Shown piece after piece: positions 42,222 through 51,943 of a DNA stretch of 64,000 nucleotides. A model generated the notes under the pieces. It made no database searches. It had not been told where the DNA came from and was given only the letters and a program-made list of their open reading frames with translations. Source of the DNA: Cognatishimia activa (GTDB taxonomy: Bacteria; Pseudomonadota; Alphaproteobacteria; Rhodobacterales; Rhodobacteraceae). Position 1 is the stretch's first letter. Each line of letters starts with the position of its first letter. The stretch is from NCBI RefSeq assembly GCF_026016445.1, contig NZ_CP096147.1, positions 2,392,501 through 2,456,500 on the forward strand, read 5' to 3'. A program made the translations under genes and the position numbers.

Positions 42222-43415
42222 TTGAAATCGAACGCTCTGATCCGACGCCGAGTATCCGGCCCTATCCTGCGCCGCTACCGTGCGGTGTTTGCTTACGAAG
42301 TATTCAGGCTGGCGTTCTTCGTCTTACTGGGGGCGCAGGCGATATTTTTGACAAATGTCGTGGTCGCCGATTTGTTGCCTGAAGCGATTGAACACCAAGC
42401 CGGTCTTTGGAACTTTCTCGCGTTGACCATTCTGACCGTTCCAGGTGTCCTCGTGATCGCGTTGCCGCTTGCCGTTTTGGTGGGCAGTTATCTGGTCATC
42501 ATGAATAGACGGGCATCTGGGGAATTCGCAAGTTTTGCGGGGATGGGGTTCACGACCAAAGGTCTTCTGCAGATGAATTTCGGCATAGGCCTTGGCGCTA
42601 TTTTGGTTTCGCATCTGATTTCAGGTTATGCCGAGCCGCTTGCGCGCTATCATCTGGCAAAAACCTTATTCGATATCAAAAACGATGCCGTGCGTGAGGG
42701 GCGGATCGCAGCGGGTGAGTTCAATGCAGTCGGCGATTACGTGTTTTTTGCAGACTCTGGTCGGTTTAACGAAACCGCCCGGGGATTGTTCATCCACGAG
42801 CGCCTCGATGATGGAACCACCCGGTTTGTAACCGCTCACCACAGCTTTCGAGCGCCAGTTGAAGAAGAGCTTGGGCTTGGTCTGATATTAGGTGATGTCG
42901 CGGTCTATCAATTTAGTACCGACGAAGCGGCTTCCCAAAGCACTGAACCTTGCGATGGATGCGCGTCTGAGACCGCCGAAATCGCATTGTCAGAGCAAAT
43001 GTTTATCCAATTCCAGGAGCCTGAAACGGCCGAATTGCCAGAGCGCCGCAGCCGTGTTCCCGACTGGACCAATCTGGAACTGCTCAGTTCGGGAAAAGAG
43101 GATGCAGATGCCGCTGCAACGCTGGCCGAACGATTTCTGCGAGATCTCCTGTGTCTGCTCGCGCCTTTTGTGGCGTTACTTGCAGCGACACTGACAACGC
43201 CACGGACCTATTTATTTGCGCTGCCGCTGGCCGGTGGGCTAGTTCTGTCAGCACAGTTTTTGGGAACTTTTTTGGTGCAATCGCTGACCGGTGCAGGCAT
43301 GGTCACCATGCTTGCAGGCATCGCTACCGTGGCGGCAATCATTTGGATTGCGCTGATTGTCGGTTTTATCCGACGCGAGAGCGGCCTGATTCAACCGTTG
43401 GAAACACGATTATGA
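42222..43415 (+). CDS. LptF-like export permease
   Basis: A 397-residue LptF/LptG family membrane protein: TM1-3 at residues about 25-125, a periplasmic jellyroll-like domain in the middle (residues 135-285), then three more TM segments. TTG start with no ATG alternative in the correct place. Pairs with the next gene, which overlaps by ATGA. In this locus it probably moves the locus lipid out of the inner membrane towards LptA/LptD-like partners; no LptA or LptC homologue is in the window. Confidence 0.82.
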   Translation: MKSNALIRRRVSGPILRRYRAVFAYEVFRLAFFVLLGAQAIFLTNVVVADLLPEAIEHQAGLWNFLALTILTVPGVLVIALPLAVLVGSYLVIMNRRASGEFASFAGMGFTTKGLLQMNFGIGLGAILVSHLISGYAEPLARYHLAKTLFDIKNDAVREGRIAAGEFNAVGDYVFFADSGRFNETARGLFIHERLDDGTTRFVTAHHSFRAPVEEELGLGLILGDVAVYQFSTDEAASQSTEPCDGCASETAEIALSEQMFIQFQEPETAELPERRSRVPDWTNLELLSSGKEDADAAATLAERFLRDLLCLLAPFVALLAATLTTPRTYLFALPLAGGLVLSAQFLGTFLVQSLTGAGMVTMLAGIATVAAIIWIALIVGFIRRESGLIQPLETRL

Positions 43416-44641
43416 GCGCCAACTCATCTCCATCCCGGCAGAAAAAGCCTGCGGTGAGTCATCTGAGAGCCCTGTTTGGACGGGAAACTTCTTATGTGGC
43501 AGGGCTCTATTTTCGCCGTGCGCTGGTATTTGGCGGCATCGTTCTGGCAATAATCCTCGCGCTGGATGTGGTTGGCCGAATGACGCGTGTGTTGTCATTG
43601 AATGATGACGCTGGGGGCCTCGATGGGCTTTGGGTGCTCGTGCACTACGTTTTCCTGCGCGCAGCATTCGTTCTGCCGCAACTGTTGCCAGTCGCTGCGA
43701 TGATGGGTGTGCTTTGGGCGGAATTCGCGTTGTCAAAGTCCAATGAGCGGTCGATGATCTTCGGCAGTGGGCGCGCGCCAATATACTCTGTAGTGCCCGC
43801 ATTGGTCTTTGGCGTGGTCATCGGTGCCATGCAATTTGGCGCTGTGAATATTACCCGCACGTATTCAGCCCAAGCACAGGCGGAAGCGGGCTATCGGAAC
43901 TATGGGGCCGGGTTCACTCGCAAAGAAACCGCTGTTTCGGAATGGTTCGCAACAGAGGGAACAGTGTTCAACGGACGCATTGCCTTCGGGCCAGACCCGG
44001 TTTTGAAAGAGGTCGTCGTTTACCGGATTGCGCCATCGGGCAAATTGGAAACGATCATCACCGCTGATCAGGCCACGGCATTGCCTGCGGCCGGAGGCTG
44101 GGAGTTTCAGAACGGTAAGGTTTGGTCCTTTTCCTGGGCGGAAGATGGCTGGAGCTGGCTTGCCCGTGCAGACGAAAGCTTCTTCTCGTCGATTGCCGAG
44201 CAAGTTCCGCTTAGTCCCGTTTGGGCGGATTATATCGGAATCGACCCGCATCTTTTACCACTTGGGCCATTGCGGCAACTTGCGACTGCTCAGGGAAGCG
44301 TCCCAAACGCGTTATCATTTAGGGCTGCTTATCAGCAACGTTACTCGGATGTTCTGATTTGCATCGCTATGGCGTTGGTTGGAGCCGGTCTTGCTCTGAC
44401 CATGTTCAAACCGCAGACCGAACCGTTGCGCCTTTTGGCTGTCGTAGCGATAGGATACGCCGTCCATGTCGGAACCACGACACTTACGCTTTTTGGAGAA
44501 AGCGGGCTCGTGCCCTTGCTGGTCTCGGTTTGGATTTGGCCGACCTTTCTAGCGCTTGGAACCCTGGTCTTTCTTTATGGTCATGATCAGCGCGTGCAGG
44601 ACGATATCGATAGAAACGATCACGGATTGCGGACGGAATGA
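43412..44641 (+). CDS. LptG-like export permease
   Basis: A 409-residue second LptF/LptG-type permease: TM1 (L-V-F-G-G-I-V-L-A-I-I-L-A-L), two further helices, a beta-rich periplasmic domain, and three C-terminal helices ending near residue 395. The ATG at 43412 overlaps the previous stop (ATGA). The SDR gene likewise overlaps its stop, so lptF-lptG-SDR are one unit. Clearly diverged from housekeeping LptG, for example in its periplasmic domain, supporting a separate cargo. Confidence 0.8.
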   Translation: MSANSSPSRQKKPAVSHLRALFGRETSYVAGLYFRRALVFGGIVLAIILALDVVGRMTRVLSLNDDAGGLDGLWVLVHYVFLRAAFVLPQLLPVAAMMGVLWAEFALSKSNERSMIFGSGRAPIYSVVPALVFGVVIGAMQFGAVNITRTYSAQAQAEAGYRNYGAGFTRKETAVSEWFATEGTVFNGRIAFGPDPVLKEVVVYRIAPSGKLETIITADQATALPAAGGWEFQNGKVWSFSWAEDGWSWLARADESFFSSIAEQVPLSPVWADYIGIDPHLLPLGPLRQLATAQGSVPNALSFRAAYQQRYSDVLICIAMALVGAGLALTMFKPQTEPLRLLAVVAIGYAVHVGTTTLTLFGESGLVPLLVSVWIWPTFLALGTLVFLYGHDQRVQDDIDRNDHGLRTE

Positions 44642-45465
44642 GACGTGCAACGCCAATCACAGACCCTGAACATGTCGTAATCACTGGCGCGACAAGCGGG
44701 CTCGGACGCGCCCTGGCGATTGGTTATGCGCGCCCTGGCAGAATGCTTTCGCTTGCGGGCCGCAATGCCGAACGGCTGGAAGAGGTGGCGACTGCCTGCG
44801 AGCGCGCTGGCGCGAATGTGCATACTGCAACTCTCGATGTGACCGATGCGGCGGCGATGGAGGCATGGTTGGCGCGTTGTTACGATGCACTGCCAATCGA
44901 TATTCTCGTCGCTAATGCGGGGCTCGGAGGAGCGGCGGCCCTTGCACCGCCTTCTGGTGAAGATGGGGAGCAGGCGCGAAACATCCTTTCCGTCAACACT
45001 GTCGGTGTCGTCAATACGGTGACACCCGCCACGCCAAAAATGGTCGCGCGTGGGCGCGGCCAAATTGTTATTGTCGGGTCAATTCAGGACTCTCTCGGCG
45101 TTCCCCAATCGCCTGTCTATTGCGCGTCAAAAGCTGCGGTACAGATATATGGCGACGGGCTGCGCCGCTTGCTGTCTGAGAAAGGTGTGGGGGTCACGGT
45201 TGTTCGACCGGGCTTTATCGATACGCCGATGAGCCAGTCGCTCGCCATGCCGCGTCCCTTTTGCTGGACGCCTGAGCGCGCAGCGGAAAAGGTTATGGCC
45301 GGTGTTGGAAAGGGAGCCGCGCAAATTACTTTCCCTTGGCCACTCCGCTTGGTTTTGGGATTGCAAAAATTTGCACCAGTTTGGCTCATCGACTTTGTGG
45401 TTGCTAGATCAATGCGCATAGGCTGGGCACCGCCGGGTTCACCTGACGCCGATGGGACCGATTAG
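44638..45465 (+). CDS. Short-chain dehydrogenase/reductase
   Basis: A 275-residue classical SDR: T-G-A-T-S-G-L-G cofactor loop near residue 20, N-A-G-L-G-G, catalytic Ser in V-G-S-I-Q-D-S and Y-C-A-S-K. Genes around it suggest a 3-ketosphinganine (or keto-ceramide) reductase role, comparable in chemistry though not in subfamily to Caulobacter CerR. Coupled to lptG by ATGA overlap. Other keto-lipid reductions are possible. Confidence 0.82.
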   Translation: MRRATPITDPEHVVITGATSGLGRALAIGYARPGRMLSLAGRNAERLEEVATACERAGANVHTATLDVTDAAAMEAWLARCYDALPIDILVANAGLGGAAALAPPSGEDGEQARNILSVNTVGVVNTVTPATPKMVARGRGQIVIVGSIQDSLGVPQSPVYCASKAAVQIYGDGLRRLLSEKGVGVTVVRPGFIDTPMSQSLAMPRPFCWTPERAAEKVMAGVGKGAAQITFPWPLRLVLGLQKFAPVWLIDFVVARSMRIGWAPPGSPDADGTD

Positions 45466-46049
45466 CGACGCAAGCGCTGAATGACATGCTCCGCGCCATC
45501 CAGTGTTAGCCCGTGAAAGTCGACGTGGACCACATTGGGAATCCCGCCAAGCCCCTCGCGCCATTCAACGAAAACACAGATCAGCTGCGCCTCTCGGTTC
45601 GCGACCGGCATCACTGCGCGCACCTGGCCGTCAGGAGTGGGTTCAAGGCGCACTTTGATATTTGGCGCGGCATTCAGACTTGCCGAAAATTTGCCAGGCT
45701 GCCCAGCTAGCGGTTTAACATTCACGCCAAAGGCCAATTGGCTTTCTAAAAATCGCAGCGGCCCCTTGCGTCCGCTCCCACTTAGATATCGCCAGTAACC
45801 TTCGACCGGATCATCTGGATCAATCGCGCCATCCGCCAGCTGGTTGGCCACATAGACGATCGTGTTTGAGTTGCCGGAGCGCTGGATGAAAAAGACAACG
45901 CCCTCATCTTTGGGCACGGGATATTGAGGCGCACAAAGCGATTGGCCATAGCCCGGCGATGCGGCCGCGACGCCAAGCGTGGCACATAGCAGGACGAGTT
46001 TGAGCTTTACTAAGGCCGTTATGGCTCCTATCAAATTGTATCGTTTCAT
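45462..46049 (-). CDS. DUF4833 secreted protein
   Basis: A protein of about 195 residues with signal peptide (L-V-L-L-C-A-T-L-G-V-A-A-A-S-P-G-Y-G-Q-S) and a DUF4833 domain: V-F-F-I-Q-R-S-x-N-S-N-T-I-V-Y-V-A-N, P-V-E-G-Y-W-R-Y-L, F-G-V-N-V. Family function unknown. It faces the SDR gene (4-bp overlap of 3' ends) and is divergent from the first glycosyltransferase with 20 bp between starts. A periplasmic role in handling the exported lipid is only an inference. Confidence 0.75.
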   Translation of the reverse strand: MKRYNLIGAITALVKLKLVLLCATLGVAAASPGYGQSLCAPQYPVPKDEGVVFFIQRSGNSNTIVYVANQLADGAIDPDDPVEGYWRYLSGSGRKGPLRFLESQLAFGVNVKPLAGQPGKFSASLNAAPNIKVRLEPTPDGQVRAVMPVANREAQLICVFVEWREGLGGIPNVVHVDFHGLTLDGAEHVIQRLRR

Positions 46050-46069
46050 ACCGCCACCACAGCATCCAG

Positions 46070-47254
46070 ATGCAGAGACCCAATTTGGATTTACCCACAA
46101 CGCAACTGGAATCTAGTCACAGACCGCTGCGTCTTGCAATCTTTTCGGGTGTCTATGACTATATTGTTGATGGCGTCGCCGTGACGTTGAACCGGCTGGT
46201 GGAACAGCTGGAGCGCGACGGCGTTGAGGTGCTCGTATTCGCACCAACAGCTAAGCACTCAGCGCTCGACTATGCCGGCACGCTCGTATCTGTGCCGTCT
46301 ATCCCCATGCCCGGGCGGCGGGAGTATCGCGCCTCGGTTGGGCTCGGGCGCAGCGCAAAGAAACGCCTTGATGCCTTCGAGCCAACGCTTTTTCACATCG
46401 CAGCGCCCGATATTCTTGGCTGGCGGGCACTGTTTTACGCTCGACGGCACAACATCCCGGTGCTGGCGTCGTATCACACGCGCTACGAAACATATTTCGA
46501 CTATTATGGAGCTGGCTTCGCACTTTCGCTCGCATCAAAATATTTGCGAAACTTCTACAGTAAAGCTGACCGGGTTTGCGCGCCCACCCAATCGATGGCT
46601 GACGATATTGAACAAGCGGGCTATGGCCGCGACATCGTGGTATGGGCGCGCGGGGTCGATTCCGATCAGTTTAGTCCAACCAAGCGATCAACCAAATGGC
46701 GGCAGGACCTAGGGATTGGCTCCGACGAGATTGTGGTTTTGTTTGTGTCGCGACTGGTGCGCGAAAAGAACCTTGGTGTTTTGGTTGACGTGCTCAGTGG
46801 ATTGAAGGCACGTGGACTGGCATTTCGCGCTGTTGTTGTTGGTGATGGTCCGGAGCGCACCTCCCTTGAAGCGCGACTTCCAGAGGCAATCTTTACCGGC
46901 TTTCAAGGAGGCGACGATTTGGCCCGCGCCTATGCTTCGTCCGATATTTTCTTTTTTGCGAGCCTCACCGAAACCTTTGGCAATGTCACGCTTGAAGCGA
47001 TGGCTTCAGCGTTGCCAGCGGTCTGCGCCGACGCCACTGGCAGCCGATCACTGGTTGATCAGGGTGTGACGGGATTTCTTGAACCGGCCGACGATGTAGG
47101 CGCAATGATCGACAGGCTATCGGAGTTTGTGCAGAACGACGACTTGCGACGGAGAATGGGAGATGCGGCTCTCGTCCGAAGCGCCACCTTCACCAAGGCC
47201 GCAGCGTATCGTCAGGTGCGCAATGCCTATGCAAGCCTCTTAGAAACGCACTGA
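46070..47254 (+). CDS. GT4 family glycosyltransferase 1
   Basis: A 394-residue GT-B enzyme. The N-terminal domain opens with L-R-L-A-I-F-S-G-V-Y-D-Y-I-V-D-G-V and has H-T-R-Y-E-T-Y near 145; the C-terminal GT4 domain has V-S-R-L-V-R-E-K-N, G-D-G-P-E-R and the E-T-F-G-N-V-T-L-E-A-M-A-S donor site. It resembles lipid glycosyltransferases of the SqdX/MgtA type, which add a sugar to a lipid at the membrane. Likely adds the first sugar to the locus lipid (inference). Confidence 0.85.
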   Translation: MQRPNLDLPTTQLESSHRPLRLAIFSGVYDYIVDGVAVTLNRLVEQLERDGVEVLVFAPTAKHSALDYAGTLVSVPSIPMPGRREYRASVGLGRSAKKRLDAFEPTLFHIAAPDILGWRALFYARRHNIPVLASYHTRYETYFDYYGAGFALSLASKYLRNFYSKADRVCAPTQSMADDIEQAGYGRDIVVWARGVDSDQFSPTKRSTKWRQDLGIGSDEIVVLFVSRLVREKNLGVLVDVLSGLKARGLAFRAVVVGDGPERTSLEARLPEAIFTGFQGGDDLARAYASSDIFFFASLTETFGNVTLEAMASALPAVCADATGSRSLVDQGVTGFLEPADDVGAMIDRLSEFVQNDDLRRRMGDAALVRSATFTKAAAYRQVRNAYASLLETH

Positions 47255-47271
47255 TCGGTCGGAGTGATGTG

Positions 47272-48495
47272 ATGGAACGCAACGCGCCGAAAATCTTGTT
47301 TGTCACGCATAAATACCCGCCAAGCCTTGGTGGCATGCAGCAACAAAGTTATGCGCTGACCCGCAACTACCAAGAAATCGGCGAGAGTAGCGTTATTGCC
47401 TACAACAGCCGCTATCCGGTCTGGCTGTTCTTTTTGATCATCATCCCGTGGGTAGCGATACGTCTAATAAAAGACCGTGAAATCGATGTTATCCACGGGA
47501 ATGATGGCCTGATGGGGATTTTTCTCACGCCATTCCTGATCTCGCGTAAGAAGGTTTTTGTGACCGTTCACGGGTTGGACGTGTATCTCGGAATGCGTGC
47601 CTACCAATGGTGGGTGCGAACGTTCCTAAAGCGTTTTGAAGGCGTGATCGCGGTCAGCGCGGAAACAGCAGCGGGCTGTGTTGAACGCGGGGTCCCCGAG
47701 AAAAAGGTCAGCATCGTGTTGAATGCATGCGACACCAATTGGAGCGACAGCAAAGATCCCGAATTCGCAAAATGGCTCAAAGAACAGCACGGCATAGATT
47801 GCGACAAACAGGTCATTGTTCTATCCGCAGGCAGGCCGGTCCCGCGAAAAGGGTTTTCTTGGTTCGCTGGGAATGTACTACCAGACCTCCCCGACGATGC
47901 AATATATGCGGTTGTTGGCCCGGCATCGGGTGCAGGTCCTATGTTGCAGTTTTTGCGCAAATTCTTGCCCGACGCTTTGTTCCAAGGGCTCTGCCATGCC
48001 GTCGGCGCAGAGACGGACTACATCAAACTGAAGGACATATCACAGCGACCGGAATTGAAGGGGCGGGTCGCCCTTTTGGGCCGTTTGCCGCGCGAGCACT
48101 TGAACCAAATATACCTTCATAGCCATATATACGTGATGCCTAACCTGAAGGTCGAAGGCGACTTCGAGGGCTTCGGATTGGTTATTCAGGAGGCGACGTA
48201 CAATGGCGCGCTTTGCCTTGCTGCGGATGTCGATGGAATCCCGTCCGCTATCCGCGATGGTGAAACGGGTATACTTTTGCCAAGTGGAAACGCCGCAGCC
48301 TGGACCGCTCGGATCAACGCCTTGTGCGCTGACCCAGAGCAACGCGGCAGCCTTGCCCGCCGCTTCCAAGCCAAATTGCGCAAAGACATGACCACATGGG
48401 CCGATGTGGCGCTGGCCTATCAACGGATCTTTTCAGTATCTTTGGCGCGCGACACCAAAACTTCTGACGGATCACCCATGTCTGAAACGCATTGA
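47272..48495 (+). CDS. GT4 family glycosyltransferase 2
   Basis: A 407-residue GT-B enzyme: N-terminal K-Y-P-P-S-L-G-G-M-Q-Q-Q-S glycine-rich loop, V-T-V-H-G-L-D-V-Y, and C-terminal S-A-G-R-P-V-P-R-K-G-F and E-G-F-G-L-V-I-Q-E-A donor motif. The ATG at 47272 is preferred over the overlapping GTG 3 bp earlier because GGAG lies 7 bp upstream. Starts 17 bp after the preceding glycosyltransferase. Confidence 0.85.
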   Translation: MERNAPKILFVTHKYPPSLGGMQQQSYALTRNYQEIGESSVIAYNSRYPVWLFFLIIIPWVAIRLIKDREIDVIHGNDGLMGIFLTPFLISRKKVFVTVHGLDVYLGMRAYQWWVRTFLKRFEGVIAVSAETAAGCVERGVPEKKVSIVLNACDTNWSDSKDPEFAKWLKEQHGIDCDKQVIVLSAGRPVPRKGFSWFAGNVLPDLPDDAIYAVVGPASGAGPMLQFLRKFLPDALFQGLCHAVGAETDYIKLKDISQRPELKGRVALLGRLPREHLNQIYLHSHIYVMPNLKVEGDFEGFGLVIQEATYNGALCLAADVDGIPSAIRDGETGILLPSGNAAAWTARINALCADPEQRGSLARRFQAKLRKDMTTWADVALAYQRIFSVSLARDTKTSDGSPMSETH

Positions 48496-48593
48496 TCTCA
48501 TAGGGTGCCGTCCAGCGTTTGCGCTGGCAATACCCGGCTTTGTAGGGCAAGTTCACGCCGAGGAACTGCGATTAGACGAACTGCAAGGGAACG

Positions 48594-50321
48594 ATGAGCA
48601 GCGCATTCAAGATCTTCTTCCACGCCGAGGGCTCAAAACCGTTTCTTGTGCTTATGGCGCTAGTCCTAGCCAGTGCGCTAGAGATCATCGGCATCGGCGC
48701 TTTGTTACCGCTCTTTTCATCAACGGTTGAAGGAGAGCAGTCCAGACTCGCTCAGATCGCGCTTGGCGCCCTTTCAACCGTGGGATTGGAACCAGGAAAT
48801 CGCGAACTCATTGTATTTCTCTTTATCTTGTTTGTCGCCAAGTATGGCCTTTCTTATCTTGCTTTGAACGTTTCAAGCTTTGCCGAGATTGATGTTTCCG
48901 CGCGCCTTCGTACGAAACTTTTAAAGCTTCTTTTTGGCGCGAATTGGCGATTTCTCGTGCAGCGCAAGGCCGGGCAGCTAACCAATGAAATTGTCAATAA
49001 TACAAACCGTGCCGTCGTGGCTTACCGCCAGTCGGCGCGTTTGTTCAGCTACTCCATACAAGCATTCTTTTACCTTGCCGCTGCCGTGTTGGTGTCACTC
49101 GGGTTAACCATAATCGGGATTGTTGTCGGTCTCGGGTTCTATCTGTGTTTTGGTTTTCTGGTGAAACGCACGCGCATATTAGGCAAACGTCAGACTGAAA
49201 GTTTTTCGGCACTATCGACTTCTCTGTCAGACACTTTGACCAACATTAAGCCGATCGTCGCCATGGATCGCCAAGCGCACATTGAGGCGCACATTCAAGA
49301 ACAAAACCGCCAAATACGAGCCTCAGGCCGGCGCATATCCATATTAGGGAATACCGTTTATACGGTCAGCGACGCGTTTCTCGTCGGCACGCTTCTGATC
49401 GGGATCTATATCGCGAATGTTTGGCTGGAAATTCCGTTTTCTGAATTGGCCATCATGGGCATTCTTTCTATCCGCGCCATCGAAACGCTAAAGCAAAGCC
49501 AACGTTGCCTGCAGCAGGTCGCCGGTGCCGAGGCTGCCTATTGGAGTGCGCAGGATCAGGTTGAACAACTTGAAGCCATGCAGGAGGAGCGATCGGGTCA
49601 CAAAGTGCCAAGCATCGAACGCGATTGCACTTTTGATGCAGTTTCCTTTGGACACGATGGTAAATCGATCATTAAAAACGCGAATTTTACGATTGAAGCT
49701 AATGAAATCACCGTACTGATCGGACCATCCGGGGCGGGCAAGTCGACCCTCATCGACCTGTTGCTTGGACTGTATCAACCAGATTCAGGCCGGGTTCTTA
49801 TAGACGATACTCCTTTGGCAGAGATCGACCTTGGCCTTTTGCGCCAAATGATTGGGTATGTCCCCCAGGAAACGACGCTTTTACACGGAACATTGCGCGA
49901 GAATATCACGCTGGGCGACCCTGATATTACCGATGCAGCGATTGAAAAGGCGCTGCGTTTGGCGGGTGCTGATACTTTCGTAGATGCCCTGCCCCACGGG
50001 CTTGAGACGAATGCTGGCGAAATGGGTACACGGTTCTCAGGTGGTGAGCGGCAGCGCCTTGCGTTGGCGCGCGCGCTTGTCACCGAGCCAAAGATACTGC
50101 TTCTTGATGAAGTCACCAGCGCGCTCGATCCGGAAACTGAAATGGCAATATGCTCAAACATCAAAGACTTGCGTGGTATGCTGACGATTTTGGCGGTCAC
50201 CCATCGCCCGGCATGGACGTCGATCGCTGACAGCATTTTGCGGGTTGAAGCTGGATCGGTCGAACCGGTCACGGCCAGCGCGTTTACTGCAACAGAGACA
50301 AAAGGGCATATCGGTTTATGA
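48594..50321 (+). CDS. MsbA-like ABC exporter (fused permease-ATPase)
   Basis: A 575-residue half-transporter: six membrane helices in residues 1-310, then an ATPase with Walker A G-P-S-G-A-G-K-S-T, Q-loop V-P-Q-E, signature F-S-G-G-E-R-Q-R-L-A-L-A-R, Walker B L-L-L-D-E-V-T-S-A-L-D and switch H. As a homodimer it could flip the glycosylated lipid across the inner membrane before the LptFG-like complex takes over (inference). The next gene overlaps its stop by ATGA. Confidence 0.88.
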   Translation: MSSAFKIFFHAEGSKPFLVLMALVLASALEIIGIGALLPLFSSTVEGEQSRLAQIALGALSTVGLEPGNRELIVFLFILFVAKYGLSYLALNVSSFAEIDVSARLRTKLLKLLFGANWRFLVQRKAGQLTNEIVNNTNRAVVAYRQSARLFSYSIQAFFYLAAAVLVSLGLTIIGIVVGLGFYLCFGFLVKRTRILGKRQTESFSALSTSLSDTLTNIKPIVAMDRQAHIEAHIQEQNRQIRASGRRISILGNTVYTVSDAFLVGTLLIGIYIANVWLEIPFSELAIMGILSIRAIETLKQSQRCLQQVAGAEAAYWSAQDQVEQLEAMQEERSGHKVPSIERDCTFDAVSFGHDGKSIIKNANFTIEANEITVLIGPSGAGKSTLIDLLLGLYQPDSGRVLIDDTPLAEIDLGLLRQMIGYVPQETTLLHGTLRENITLGDPDITDAAIEKALRLAGADTFVDALPHGLETNAGEMGTRFSGGERQRLALARALVTEPKILLLDEVTSALDPETEMAICSNIKDLRGMLTILAVTHRPAWTSIADSILRVEAGSVEPVTASAFTATETKGHIGL

Positions 50322-51943
50322 GTAGTCGTAAAAAAAGCTGCGATGTCATAATGTTGGCGACGCCAGAAATTGATCATTACGCGCAGCATTCAAGCGCTCT
50401 TTGGGCAGCCTATTGCGAACGCAAAGGATACAATTACTTTCGCTATTCAGAGCGGCTCATTCCGGACATGCATGTCAATTGGAGCAAAATTGAAATGGTG
50501 CGCCAGCATTTGGCGAAGAGTACTGCTGAGATCGTGACGCTCGTGGATGCTGACACCTATGTCTGCAATCCAGACCTTTCGATGGATGCCATTTTAGAGC
50601 GGTTTTTTCCAAAGGCGTTGGTCTTTTCACCGGATACGGCTCGCGTTGGGGCCATCGAATTACCTTTCAATATACGGGCTGCTCTCGAGTACCGGAAAAT
50701 ACGCCTGCCGAATGCCGGCTTTATCGTTATGCGTAATTCGAAATTTGTCAGGCAGTTCTTCGATGATTGGCTAGATTTGGCCCGAAATGAACTCAGCCAT
50801 CTCGCTGACTTACATCCGCGCAACCAAAGGGTGCTTTGGAGAGGGCTAATGTTTAAACACCGGTCTCAGATCGCCCTTTTGGGTGGCGAGGTCAGACGAC
50901 TTCAAACAGAAGACCAGCTCTCAAAAGCGCTGCTACAAGGGTGTGATGTGGCCCATGTTCGCTATCATATCTCACCGGCAGGTGTGGCCAGATTGGCGCG
51001 TAAAATCGAAGAAGCGCCGGCACCAATTGCCCAAGAACGCCCAGCGCAGAGGCCATACATTCGGCGCGGCAATGCGTTCGTCACGGATCTACGCGAACAT
51101 CTTGCCTATGGCCCCGCATTGCTAAAGTTGACCTTTCAAAGTAATTTGTCGCGCGCGTCACGTAAGTCGGCGCGTCGGGCAGAAAATGTTGTTGTCAGCC
51201 TGACCAGCTACCCAGCTCGATTTGAGAAGCTGCATATCTGTATCGCGGGGCTATTGTCTCAAAGCGTGAAGCCAGACGCTGTTGTCCTTTATCTGTCGTC
51301 GCGTGAAACAATCAGTGAAATACCACCGAAATTGCAATCACTGGTTGGGGAGCGGTTTCAGATCCGCTTTGTGGATACGAATGTCAAATCACTGAACAAA
51401 ATCTACCACGCGCTGCAGGATTTTCCCGATAAAGCAATTGTGACCTGCGACGATGATAAGATTTATCCAAGAAATTGGCTGGAGGGGTTGGTCAAAAAAG
51501 CAGAAATGCATCCGAAGAGCATAATCTGTAATCGGTCGCGTGAAATAGTACTAACACCTAAGAACCAGGTTGCGTGCTATATCGATTGGCCTCCCGGCTC
51601 AAATACCAAGCCTTCGGCGTCGCTTTTACCATTGGGTGTTGGCGGTGTACTGTACCCGCCCGGCAGCCTTCACTCCGACACACTCAAAGCTGACTTGTTT
51701 CGCGAAATCTGTGAAACAAGTGACGATCTATGGCTGAAAGTCATGTCGTCACGGATCGGGACGACATGCGTTCAAGTCACAGAGACGGCTAAGGAATATA
51801 ATTCTATTCCACACTGGAACGGTGAGAGGCTGTCGCGAGGAAACGTACGGGGAGACGGCAACGACAAGAACCTGCAAAACCTGATCACCCATTTCAAGTT
51901 GGATATGGCAAAGTTGCTTCGCGCCGATGAAACATGTGAATAA
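50318..51943 (+). CDS. Two-domain glycosyltransferase (GT34-like plus GT-A domain)
   Basis: A 541-residue protein that looks like two GT-A enzymes fused. Residues 1-250 recall the GMA12/MNN10 (GT34) family: V-T-L-V-D-A-D-T-Y near residue 75 as metal-binding D-x-D, and N-A-G-F-I-V-M-R-N. Residues 285-541 start V-V-V-S-L-T-S-Y-P-A-R-F and hold I-V-T-C-D-D-D-K-I-Y-P, a second D-D-D site. Probably adds two sugars in sequence. Family assignment of the C-terminal half is uncertain. Confidence 0.7.
   Translation: MSSRKKSCDVIMLATPEIDHYAQHSSALWAAYCERKGYNYFRYSERLIPDMHVNWSKIEMVRQHLAKSTAEIVTLVDADTYVCNPDLSMDAILERFFPKALVFSPDTARVGAIELPFNIRAALEYRKIRLPNAGFIVMRNSKFVRQFFDDWLDLARNELSHLADLHPRNQRVLWRGLMFKHRSQIALLGGEVRRLQTEDQLSKALLQGCDVAHVRYHISPAGVARLARKIEEAPAPIAQERPAQRPYIRRGNAFVTDLREHLAYGPALLKLTFQSNLSRASRKSARRAENVVVSLTSYPARFEKLHICIAGLLSQSVKPDAVVLYLSSRETISEIPPKLQSLVGERFQIRFVDTNVKSLNKIYHALQDFPDKAIVTCDDDKIYPRNWLEGLVKKAEMHPKSIICNRSREIVLTPKNQVACYIDWPPGSNTKPSASLLPLGVGGVLYPPGSLHSDTLKADLFREICETSDDLWLKVMSSRIGTTCVQVTETAKEYNSIPHWNGERLSRGNVRGDGNDKNLQNLITHFKLDMAKLLRADETCE

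Noticed and set aside
43151..43411. N-terminal extension of the LptG-like gene
   Set aside because: It lies inside lptF in another frame; the ATGA overlap at 43412 is the natural start.
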